NCBI GenBank assembly: GCA_902984215.1
Contig: CADWAF010000718.1
Coordinates: forward strand, 1 to 11,328
Length of the DNA: 11,328 bases
Source: Willaertia magna
Taxonomy: Eukaryota; Heterolobosea; Eutetramitea; Acrasida; Naegleriidae
Direction of reading: 5' to 3'
In this document: positions 1-6,566 of the stretch, one piece after another
Position numbering within the stretch: the first letter of the stretch is position 1
Layout of the letters: each line of letters starts with the position of its first letter
Made by a program: the position numbers and the translations under genes
The notes under the pieces: model-generated
The model's input: the letters and a program-made list of their open reading frames with translations, nothing else
The model's database searches: none
What the model was told of the DNA's origin: nothing

Positions 1-546
1 AAGTTGACCTCTGTGGTTTGCTCCACAAACTAATAACTGATTATTTTCAGTTAAGAATAAAGAATGTAAACCAAAACAACTAATCTTTTTAATAGAATGA
101 TTTGTAATAAAAAGTTCTGTTGGTTCAGTAACATAACCAATACTTTCACCAATACCTAGTTGACCTCTTTTATTATTCCCTAAACAATACACTTTACTTT
201 CTTTACTTAATAAGAAACAAAAGCCCATTCCATTATAAATTGATTTAATATTCTTATTCTTCATTAAACACTTTACTGAAGTGTTGTTATTGTCAGTACC
301 GGTGGTATTGCAGCTTGTGTTGTAAGAAGAAACACTTGTCTGAGCATTATAACCAAACATCCAAACTTTATCATCATGAGTTAAAACTAAAGTAGAATCA
401 TTTCCGCAACAAATCTTTTTTATTTCACCTTCTTTAAAGTATAAATTTAATGGATTAAAAATCTCAGGAAAAGAACTTGAATCTAAACCTAATTGTCCTC
501 TTTGATTAGAACCACTAACAACAATGGTTTGTTTATTTGCGTACAT
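1..546 (-). CDS. RCC1-repeat (beta-propeller) protein, 5' part, cut by the window edge
   Basis: The minus-strand frame is open from an ATG at 546 to the left edge, giving 182 codons with no stop. Three RCC1-type signatures are visible: GSNQRGQLG at residues 12-20, GNNKRGQLGIG at 123-133 and GANHRGQL at 175-182. A weaker copy (VWMFGYNAQ) lies near 61-69. They fall in the roughly 50-residue spacing of RCC1 blades, each preceded by an I-K-K-I-x-C strand and an L-x-L-T/S strand. RCC1 itself is the Ran exchange factor, but most RCC1-repeat proteins have other or unknown roles, so no specific function is assigned. A Ser/Asn/Thr-rich insert (about 71-90) enlarges one blade loop. The ATG is chosen because the first repeat begins immediately after it. 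The C-terminal blades and any further domains lie outside the window. Confidence 0.88.
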   Translation of the reverse strand, partial: MYANKQTIVVSGSNQRGQLGLDSSSFPEIFNPLNLYFKEGEIKKICCGNDSTLVLTHDDKVWMFGYNAQTSVSSYNTSCNTTGTDNNNTSVKCLMKNKNIKSIYNGMGFCFLLSKESKVYCLGNNKRGQLGIGESIGYVTEPTELFITNHSIKKISCFGLHSLFLTENNQLLVCGANHRGQL

Positions 547-694
547 TCCGAATGAAAAGAATTAAATCTATGATACAGATTGCAATAATAATATTTACAA
601 AACTTTTTTTTAGAAAATTAATTGATTTCATTCCGATGTTTTGATCTTCTTATACTATCGGAATGTTTGTTGATAATAATAATAGTAGTATGAT
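547..694 (-). promoter_or_regulatory. Short intergenic promoter region of the RCC1-like gene with CATTCCGA repeats
   Basis: These 148 bases lie between the EF-hand gene's stop and the RCC1 gene's ATG. They contain an exact 9-base inverted repeat, CATTCCGAT (629-637) and ATCGGAATG (657-665), separated by 19 bases. CATTCCGA occurs again at 544-551, overlapping the RCC1 start codon. No recognised promoter element was identified; the repeats make this a candidate regulatory region only. Confidence 0.35.
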
Positions 695-1230
695 TTATTT
701 GAATGGGTTTAATATCTTCTCCATAAAATGTTTTACGCTAACCATTCCTTCCTTTTGATTTAATGTTGAACACATTTCATTTGCTTCATCATGAGATAAA
801 CTTGGATGAAGAGAACGTAATAATTTTATCATGTCATCTAATGGAATATATCTGTCACTATGATCATCTACTTTTAATCCTTTATCACTTGAAAATTGAT
901 TATAAAACAATTCTATTCCTTCTTTTACTGTTTTATTAAAACTATTTTCAAAATGAAATTTTGCAAAGTATTCTAGAGAAGCATAACTAACCCAACCATA
1001 ATTATCTGCATCAATCTTTATTGTCACAACATTAATCAATAATCAAAATCATATTTACATACCTCATTTTGAACTTGTTTTACTGTCAAATGAGAATATG
1101 CACTTGAATCAACTTCTTTCAATAAATCAATTACCGTTGCTGTTTCTACTTCTCTTTGATGTTCTGTTATTCCATGACGCTGTACATACTTTTGAAAGGC
1201 TTGTTTAAATTTCAACAAATCAAATGACAT
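695..1230 (-). CDS. Degenerate EF-hand, calmodulin-like protein (two exons, 162 aa)
   Basis: Exon 1 is 1230-1063 (56 codons) and exon 2 is 1015-695, joined across a 47-base GT-AG intron. The joined 162 residues have the length and order of a calmodulin-family protein with four EF-hand-like segments. The splice itself completes the clearest loop, I-D-A-D-N-Y-G-W-V-S-Y at residues 57-67, matching the V-D-A-D-x-x-G loop of calmodulin's second hand. Its twelfth position is Ser69 instead of Glu. The segment near 32-52 (LLKEVDSSAYSHLTV), an enlarged loop near 97-115, and the last loop (NQKEGMVSV, 142-150) keep the hydrophobic framework but lack most acidic ligands. Calcium binding is therefore doubtful. 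Such proteins often act as light chains or scaffolds, but this is an inference. The 3' exon has no ATG start of its own (it would begin TTG), which supports splicing. Confidence 0.8.
1016..1062 (-). other. 47-nt GT-AG intron in the EF-hand gene (phase 0)
   Basis: The donor GTATGT begins at 1062, directly after the complete codon GAG, and the acceptor AAAG ends at 1016. Retention would hit a stop after eight further codons. Removal joins exon 1 to the EF-hand loop in frame. The next AG (GCAG, ending 1006) breaks the frame. A TGATTAA sequence lies at intron positions 25-31, a plausible branch region. Confidence 0.8.
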
Positions 1231-1339
1231 AATTTTTTAATTTAACAAATCCATATTAGAAAGAGTAAATTAAAGAAATATAAAAATTAAATAAAATAAA
1301 TACATGAAAGTTTTTTTAGTTTTATTTTTATATATAAAT
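1231..1339 (-). promoter_or_regulatory. Intergenic: 3' end of RPL11 and promoter of the EF-hand gene
   Basis: This 109-base A/T-rich spacer must hold both the RPL11 3' end and the start region of the downstream EF-hand gene. Minus-strand AATAAA motifs occur at 1339-1344 (overlapping the RPL11 stop) and 1321-1326, the latter a plausible polyadenylation signal. No promoter motif was recognised. Confidence 0.45.
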
Positions 1340-1970
1340 TTATTGTAGGATGGTTCCCTTATAGTTTTCTACGAACCAAGCTTTTGCTTCCTTTGCGTTA
1401 ACTCTATGATGAGTACCAACTTTACCTACTGCTCTCTTTCTCTTTGCAACTCTAATACCTGGTCTACCTAAAACACAGTATACGTCCATACCGAAAATAC
1501 CGATGTTTGGATCATATTTCAAACCAAGATCGATGTGTTCTTGAATACCGAAACCAAAGTGACCATTAGTGGAGAAGTTCTTTTGTCTTAATTCGAAGTC
1601 TTTAACTCTTAAAGCTCTTTCTAATAATTCAGCTGCTTTTTCACCTCTGACTGTTACTGAAACAGCGATTTTTTCATTTCTTCTGATACCGAATGTACGG
1701 ATAGTTAAACGAGCTTTATGGTAAACTGGTGTTTGTCCTGTTAAATCTTGTAAGACTCTACCTGCCTTTTGTAATTTATCACCACCTTCACCAGGGGAAA
1801 TGTTTAAAACCAACTTTTGGATTTTAAGATTTCTCATAACATTTTCTTTCTTGGTTTTTCTTTCTTGGACAGTTGATGTTTCCTTTGGCTATAATGTTTC
1901 AAAATTTCAATATTTATCATTGAGAATATTGTTGTTAGAAGACGATTTTGAAAAAATGAAAACGTACCAT
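1340..1970 (-). CDS. RPL11: Cytosolic large-subunit ribosomal protein uL5 (RPL11), start codon split off by an intron
   Basis: uL5 sits in the central protuberance of the 60S subunit and binds 5S rRNA. The product has the diagnostic eukaryotic blocks: [75 protein letters not shown], and a WF-x5-KGTIL end. The frame stays open upstream of the first in-exon ATG (1837) through a family-like polar leader, [11 protein letters not shown], before meeting TAG at a splice acceptor (1891-1889). Joining this to ATG at 1970-1968, which is followed by donor GTACGT, gives 183 residues (human RPL11 is 178). Phe, His and Ile codons are often C-ended (TTC, CAC, ATC), unlike neighbouring genes, as expected for a highly expressed gene. 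The core identity is near certain; the first exon is an inference from splice signals and length. Confidence 0.95.
1889..1967 (-). other. 79-nt GT-AG intron immediately after the RPL11 start codon (phase 0)
   Basis: The donor GTACGT follows ATG (1970-1968) directly and the acceptor ATTATAG ends at 1889. A CTAAC branch-like sequence lies within TCTTCTAACAAC, about 45 bases before the acceptor. Reading through gives ten further codons and then a TAA. Removal gives M-P-K-E-T-S running into the conserved uL5 sequence. The length is not a multiple of three. Confidence 0.75.
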
Positions 1971-2285
1971 TTTATTTTCTGGCTAGATGTATTTTTTTTC
2001 AACAAATTTTTTCAAGTTTTAATGAATAACCAACCTAATCTACGTAGTTTACAACAGCATTTTTTGAGGGCCAAGAGGCCTTCAAGGAAAATAAAGGAAA
2101 GAGGAGGAAGACAATTACACAAGGAGAAGTTTATTAAATCAATTGGTTGCAAGTATTAGCTCTTCATATTATTCCTTACCTTTTGTTGCTTATGTAGGCA
2201 TTGTTGTTTATTATGCAAGTTAAATAAAATTAAAGAATAAAGTGATGATTGAGTTAATTTATAATTTATACTACAAGTTTATTGA
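1971..2285 (-). promoter_or_regulatory. RPL11 upstream region and 3' flank of the 847-aa gene
   Basis: These 315 bases hold no convincing gene. For the upstream gene (stop at 2286-2288) there are minus-strand AATAAA motifs at 2278-2283 and 2207-2212. For RPL11, reading the minus strand, there is a pyrimidine-rich tract (complement of 2084-2111), a GGCC-AAGA-GGCC inverted repeat (2069-2080) and an eight-base palindrome CTACGTAG (2040-2047). Pyrimidine tracts are common in ribosomal-protein promoters of many eukaryotes, but none of these elements is demonstrated here. Confidence 0.45.
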
Positions 2286-4829
2286 TTACTTTTTAACAAC
2301 AACTATCTTTCGTTTGTTTGTGAATTTTCTTTCTTTACCGTTACTATCTACAACTTTAAGGAAAAGAACAATCAAAAATGTTTTAGGGGTTTGTATGTTT
2401 GTTGGAATTTGTACAGTCTTACTAATCATTGTGCTATCTTTCATTGATGAAAAGCCTTCAGAATCTGTAAAGGAAACAATTGCTCTATTACCAGGTATTG
2501 TTATACCAACAGCAATACTAGTTTTAGAGAAATTAGTATTTCTGTTAATTACAGAAAATTGTATAATGTCACCTGGATGGAATGTTGGTACTAGCTTACT
2601 TCCCTTTGGAATAGTTTCTCCAGCAATTCTCAATAAAGGATCACCTTGCCTTGCAATCTTGAAAATAATTTTACTAATGTCAAACCCTGGAATTGGTACT
2701 ACAGGTAAAACAGGTTTGTTATTTACCATTATTGGTGAAGTATTATTGGATTGTGTAGTAGTCTTGACAGGAGGAGTTGTAGTTCCATTCTTCTTATTAT
2801 CATCAATACTTAATCCTTCAAGGTTTAATAAAATTCCTTCCATAGTAGGATCCCTTTCAGAATCAACAGATTGAATTTGAGTTACATTAGCAATCTCACG
2901 ATTATTGCTAATTCCAGTATTTGAAAGTTGCACAAAGTTGGTTGGTGGTTTTGTTGGAAGTGCAGGTTTAAAGTTTTTAAGGAAAGTAGCTGTGGAGGTA
3001 TCTTTACGAACAGTTTTCTCTTCTGAATCTTTTTCTTTTTTCTTGTGGAATAATTTCTTAAGACCTCTCTTTTTCTTTTCTTCTTTTTGTTCTTCCTTTT
3101 GTTTTGTGACTTGAATATATTGTTGTCCAAATGTCATCTTAGGAGGTTCATAAGATTGTGTCGTTGAAAGTGGTTGTAAACTGCCACTGGTTGCAGATGA
3201 ACGTGATCTACTCATGCTGGAATTGCTATAATTATTTTGTGGAGCGCTAGAGTAATAAGTAGTAGTATTGAAAGAGGTACTAGATGTTGTTGAAACATTA
3301 TCTGACCAAGATTGTTTCATTGAAGGTGCCATAGGAGGAGCACTATTAAAACTGATGAGATTTTGTTGTAATAAATTATTATTAGTATTATTATTACTAC
3401 TTCTCTTAAGGGTTGTATGTGAAGGTGAAAGCCCAAATAAATCTTCAGTTGGATATAATGAATCCATAACTTTTGAGGATTCCTTTGCAGCAACAACATG
3501 AGATGATGCACCACACAAATCTTCGCCATCCTCTTCATCGTAAAATAGGTCATCACTAACTCTTCTTTTATCAATTGTTGGGCTATTAGTACTAAAGAAT
3601 GAATTATCTTCTTCACTAGATGATGTAAAATATTGTTCCATATTATTAAGTTCTTGGAAAACATCTTCATTTTCAAGATACATTTCATTTTCATTAACTC
3701 TAGGAACATTTTGCATATTAGCTTGTTCTTGAATTAAATAAGATAACATTTCAACTAAATCTTGTTGTGACAATCCTTGAACACTATTTAACAAATCGGT
3801 TGGTGTTGTAATCCCTTGTCCACTAATATTATTATTTACAATATTATTATTTGTTTGTGAACCATGTTGTTGATGATGAATAATATTATGTTGTGATGAA
3901 TTATTATTATGCAGTGGTAATGGTGATGTAGAAATACTATTTGAAGCATTAATACCACCATTTTGTTGTAACATAGCTTGTTGTACTTTTAAATATTCAG
4001 CAGTTCCTGGAATTGTACTCAACTTTACATCTTTATATTGTTGAACTGCATTACTATTCTTTCCATGATTAATTATACCAAAAGGAATACTTTCATATTT
4101 ATTTTGTATATAAGTATATAATTGATTTTGTTGTTTTAATAAAGAGAAAACAACTCTAAAAATAGCATTTTCTCCTCTTTTATAACCTTGTTTTTCTTTA
4201 CTTGTATTTAATTTACTTCTAAAAGTTAAAGATGTTAAATGATTAAAATAAAATCCTAAATGTAATGGTACTTGGATATATAAAGATTTTCCATCTGTTT
4301 GAATTAATTGAGCAATATTTTGTTGTGAATTTTGATTCATAATTACTTGAGCTTCATAATCTTTAAATATATTTGTTCCTTCATTTGAATTTGCAGTACA
4401 AGGTAACCATTGATTAGATTGATATTTCTCTAAATGTATTTGTAATGCATAAACTGTTGTAGAGAAATGTTGTGGAGGTGTTTGTTGATGATGAATTGGA
4501 TTGCTATTTAATATAGAAATTTGTGCTTCCATCGGGTTTGTTAATCTATAAAGTTGAAGTTCACATTCTGGTGAAGCCTTCGTATGAAGAGAGAAATTAA
4601 CATCTTGAATATAAAAATCCATTGGGTTAGGTGATGATGTCATCATTTGGACGTATGGACCATTATTATTATTTATTGATACGTTCGTATTAGTTGTTGT
4701 ATTACTAGTAACTGTATAATTAGATGATCCGTTACTATTAGTTGAATAGGAATTATTACTAAGAGTAGTATATACAGAGTGGTTGGATGGACTAGGGTAA
4801 CTACTAGAGATTGTTGTTGCGTTATACAT
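2286..4829 (-). CDS. 847-aa low-complexity protein with a beta-rich region at each end; function not recognised
   Basis: An uninterrupted frame runs from ATG at 4829 to TAA at 2286-2288. The N-terminus (1-70) is Asn/Ser/Thr-rich. Residues about 71-256 look like alternating beta-strands (for example ENAIFRVVFSLL, 220-231). A short helical segment lies at 342-370 (DLVEMLSYLIQEQ), followed by an acidic stretch (377-436), a Ser/Asn-rich linker (470-560) and a very basic patch, KKKRGLKKLFHKKKEK (585-600), that could be a nuclear-localisation or membrane-binding element. Residues about 715-847 again look beta-rich: FKIARQGDPLLRIAGE, FHPGDIIQFSV and an IP-x4-TP-x-F strand. By eye the ends recall arrestin-like domains, especially the Golgi trafficking protein Rgp1. 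A Rel/Ig-like transcription-factor fold is a weaker alternative. Neither is established. The Asn/Ser tracts are typical of A/T-rich protist genomes. Confidence 0.85.
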   Translation of the reverse strand: MYNATTISSSYPSPSNHSVYTTLSNNSYSTNSNGSSNYTVTSNTTTNTNVSINNNNGPYVQMMTSSPNPMDFYIQDVNFSLHTKASPECELQLYRLTNPMEAQISILNSNPIHHQQTPPQHFSTTVYALQIHLEKYQSNQWLPCTANSNEGTNIFKDYEAQVIMNQNSQQNIAQLIQTDGKSLYIQVPLHLGFYFNHLTSLTFRSKLNTSKEKQGYKRGENAIFRVVFSLLKQQNQLYTYIQNKYESIPFGIINHGKNSNAVQQYKDVKLSTIPGTAEYLKVQQAMLQQNGGINASNSISTSPLPLHNNNSSQHNIIHHQQHGSQTNNNIVNNNISGQGITTPTDLLNSVQGLSQQDLVEMLSYLIQEQANMQNVPRVNENEMYLENEDVFQELNNMEQYFTSSSEEDNSFFSTNSPTIDKRRVSDDLFYDEEDGEDLCGASSHVVAAKESSKVMDSLYPTEDLFGLSPSHTTLKRSSNNNTNNNLLQQNLISFNSAPPMAPSMKQSWSDNVSTTSSTSFNTTTYYSSAPQNNYSNSSMSRSRSSATSGSLQPLSTTQSYEPPKMTFGQQYIQVTKQKEEQKEEKKKRGLKKLFHKKKEKDSEEKTVRKDTSTATFLKNFKPALPTKPPTNFVQLSNTGISNNREIANVTQIQSVDSERDPTMEGILLNLEGLSIDDNKKNGTTTPPVKTTTQSNNTSPIMVNNKPVLPVVPIPGFDISKIIFKIARQGDPLLRIAGETIPKGSKLVPTFHPGDIIQFSVINRNTNFSKTSIAVGITIPGNRAIVSFTDSEGFSSMKDSTMISKTVQIPTNIQTPKTFLIVLFLKVVDSNGKERKFTNKRKIVVVKK

Positions 4830-5488
4830 TTGAAACTGTTATTATCTAAACAATTATAATAAATAAATATATATTAACAATAAATAAATTAATACAGAAC
4901 TCTTTTTCCTCTAATAGATTTTCTTATCTGTCTATCAAAAAATTTTAAAGAGAGAAAAGTAGAAGCAAAGCGAGCCTTTTTTTGCGAGTGATAAAGGATG
5001 ATAATGTTTTTAAAAATGAGTTGTTAGCGTAACCAAAAATAGACGGTAAAAAGGAATTTGAAGTTAGGATCAGTCGTTGGGGTAGATGTGTAGTTATGAT
5101 TTGGTTGGTCACTTAAAAATCACTTGACAAGGATTTAGTTTTTTTCTAATGCTATAGTGGAAGGTTTGTTGGTGATGCTTTTTTTTGAATGTTGTTCTGT
5201 GGTTAGTAGTAACAAAAGGAATGATTTTAAAAGATTTATATTTAATTGCGAGGAATCTCCTTTTTCTTCTTTTGTTTTTTAGAAAGGCGTACGAAGATTT
5301 TTAATAAACTAGAACTTCAATGTTGACAAAGTTCTTCTCCTTTCTTTCTATTAATGAAGAATAATTTTTTATGTAGTAATTCCTAATAGAGTAGTTGTAG
5401 AAACAAACAATTTCTTGTTTATTGTAACCTTGTTTTACAATTACACTAGTTGTGATTAAATTCAAATTCCCACAACTATTCAAAAATA
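4830..5488. promoter_or_regulatory. 659-nt divergent intergenic region; no gene seen
   Basis: This gap lies between two genes transcribed away from each other, so it should contain both promoters. No credible coding frame, tRNA or other RNA gene was recognised. Visible features are A/T-rich sequence next to the 847-aa gene's ATG (4850-4900), GCGAG repeated at 4970-4974 and 4984-4988, and a plus-strand polypyrimidine run at about 5256-5280 ending in AG (5281-5282). The last resembles a splice acceptor or a T-rich promoter element upstream of the small membrane-protein gene. A minus-strand 69-codon frame at 5301-5510 is judged spurious. Confidence 0.4.
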
Positions 5489-5674
5489 ATGAGACCCCCA
5501 CTAGCAGCACTTATTATTCACAACAAACATATAATAGTGGGTTCAATAGTATTTTTAGTGGGATGTTTTGCAGTAGGAAGAGGATATTTAAGAAGTAAAA
5601 GAATTGAAAGAGGAGAAGAACCAACAAGATTTCATCAACACAGACGCGGTCTATACTTAAAAGATTATAGATAA
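5489..5674 (+). CDS. Small single-pass membrane protein, 61 aa, unknown function
   Basis: ATG at 5489 opens a 61-residue frame ending in TAA at 5672-5674. After a short N-terminus (MRPPLAALIIHNKH) there is one hydrophobic helix, about IIVGSIVFLVGCFAVG (15-30). A strongly basic, Arg-rich tail follows (residues 31-61, including RSKRIERGEE and HQHRRGLYLKDYR). Size and topology are those of accessory subunits of mitochondrial respiratory complexes or other inner-membrane microproteins, but no family motif was recognised, so no function is given. Its 3' end is 53 bases from the convergent OPRT gene. An exact AATAAA was not found after the stop. Codon choice (AGA, GGA, TTA, GTA) fits the neighbourhood. 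Additional 5' exons cannot be excluded, because a polypyrimidine-AG lies about 200 bases upstream. Confidence 0.6.
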   Translation: MRPPLAALIIHNKHIIVGSIVFLVGCFAVGRGYLRSKRIERGEEPTRFHQHRRGLYLKDYR

Positions 5675-5727
5675 ATAATTATAATTTAAAATTTTACAGT
5701 TTTTTAATGTACATTGGGTTTAAATAT

Positions 5728-6566
5728 TTACAAAATTTGTTTTTCTTTCTTTTTGTTTACTTCAATTTGAGCATCTACTTCCGATAGGTCATAAACTGAA
5801 CAAACATCTATATTTTCAAAGATAGGATCTGCTAATTTTTGTTTTTCTTCACTTAAATTCTTTCTATCTTCACTTCTGTCAACTAGATATAAAGCAGCTC
5901 TAACTTCAATATTATAATGATTTTTAAGTAATTGTATTCCTTCTAGTAAACTAGTTCCAGTTGACAATGCGTCATCAACCCAAACAGCGTATATCACAGG
6001 ACTATTTGGTCCTCTGCTTGTATATTTTTGAATTCCTTCTAATTGTTGCATTGTTCCAGTTGTTTTCTTGGATTTTCTAATATACAAAAAGTCAAAGTTT
6101 TCATGTAATTTTGGATGTAAAATTGAACAAGCTGCGAATTGGCTAACTAGCATTCCTCCTGCTAGTTCCATTCCGACACATAGTAATGGTTGATCATCTG
6201 TTAGTGGAAGATCTTTTAGACTTGGACTACTTTCTTTTAAGTGTAATAGATAATTTCCGATTAAATCTACAATTTTTGGAGCAATTCGCTTATCCATAAA
6301 GTTTGTACTAGCATTTAGATAATCTAAAGTCAAAAAGTAAGTTAATCATTTGTAAAATAGGAATACTTACATGGTAATTCGATACCGCTAGTTGCTTTAA
6401 AAGGTCCCATCTTTACGTTATTTACTATTCCATTTAAAACATCGCTATATAATTGTTTTGAAACTAGCTTAGATGCATTTTCATAAGGAATTCTAACAGA
6501 GTCCTTTGCTCTTTGTATTAATTGGTTGTGGTTCATTTTCCGATTATCTAATTTCAATGTTGTCAC
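5728..6566 (-). CDS. Orotate phosphoribosyltransferase (two exons, 263 aa, single-function)
   Basis: OPRT converts orotate and PRPP to orotidine 5'-phosphate plus pyrophosphate in pyrimidine synthesis. Exon 1 is 6566-6371 and exon 2 is 6323-5728; joined they encode 263 residues. Splicing creates the orotate-binding N-terminal motif: KMGPFKATSGIELPYYLN (52-69), comparable to the F-x-L-x-S-G-x-x-S-P-Y-x-x of the family. Further family blocks are GMELAGG (116-122), the catalytic-loop region IRKSKKTTG with R148, K149, K151, K152 and G155, and the PRPP-binding motif VIYAVWVDDALSTGTS (175-190) with D182-D183. YLVDRSEDR (211-219) matches the usual L-L-D-R strand. No OMP decarboxylase domain follows, unlike the fused UMP synthase of animals and plants. 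The segment between catalytic loop and PRPP motif (about 163-174) looks slightly long. The C-terminus is Lys-rich. Confidence 0.82.
6324..6370 (-). other. 47-nt GT-AG intron in the OPRT gene (phase 1)
   Basis: The donor GTAAGT begins at 6370, after the first base of a Tyr codon, and the acceptor GACTTTAG ends at 6324. Retention introduces a stop nine codons on. Removal restores the SGIELPYYLN motif. A TGATTAA sequence is at intron positions 23-29, followed by a T-rich stretch before the acceptor. Confidence 0.88.

Noticed and set aside
1016..1039. TTG at 1039 as an independent start for the second EF-hand frame
   Set aside because: It falls inside the predicted 47-nt intron, and splicing joins the two frames into a normal-length calmodulin-like protein.
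1800..2159. Plus-strand 119-codon frame
   Set aside because: It runs antisense across the RPL11 leader exon, its intron and its promoter. It shows no domain and is fully explained as a shadow.
2242..2874. Plus-strand 210-codon hydrophobic frame that looks like a multi-pass membrane protein
   Set aside because: It lies antisense to the C-terminal part of the 847-aa gene. The hydrophobic look comes from reading the complement of A/T-rich Lys/Asn/Thr codons.
4965..4990. Possible hairpin GCAAAG...CTTTTTTTGC as an RNA gene or terminator
   Set aside because: Pairing requires slipping in a T-run and no surrounding RNA-gene features (box motifs, flanking structure) were found.
5301..5510. Minus-strand 69-codon frame with a signal-peptide or lipobox-like start (LFLNSCG)
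   Set aside because: It overlaps the start of the better-supported membrane-protein gene, has no family signal, and a bacterial lipobox is not expected in this eukaryotic context.
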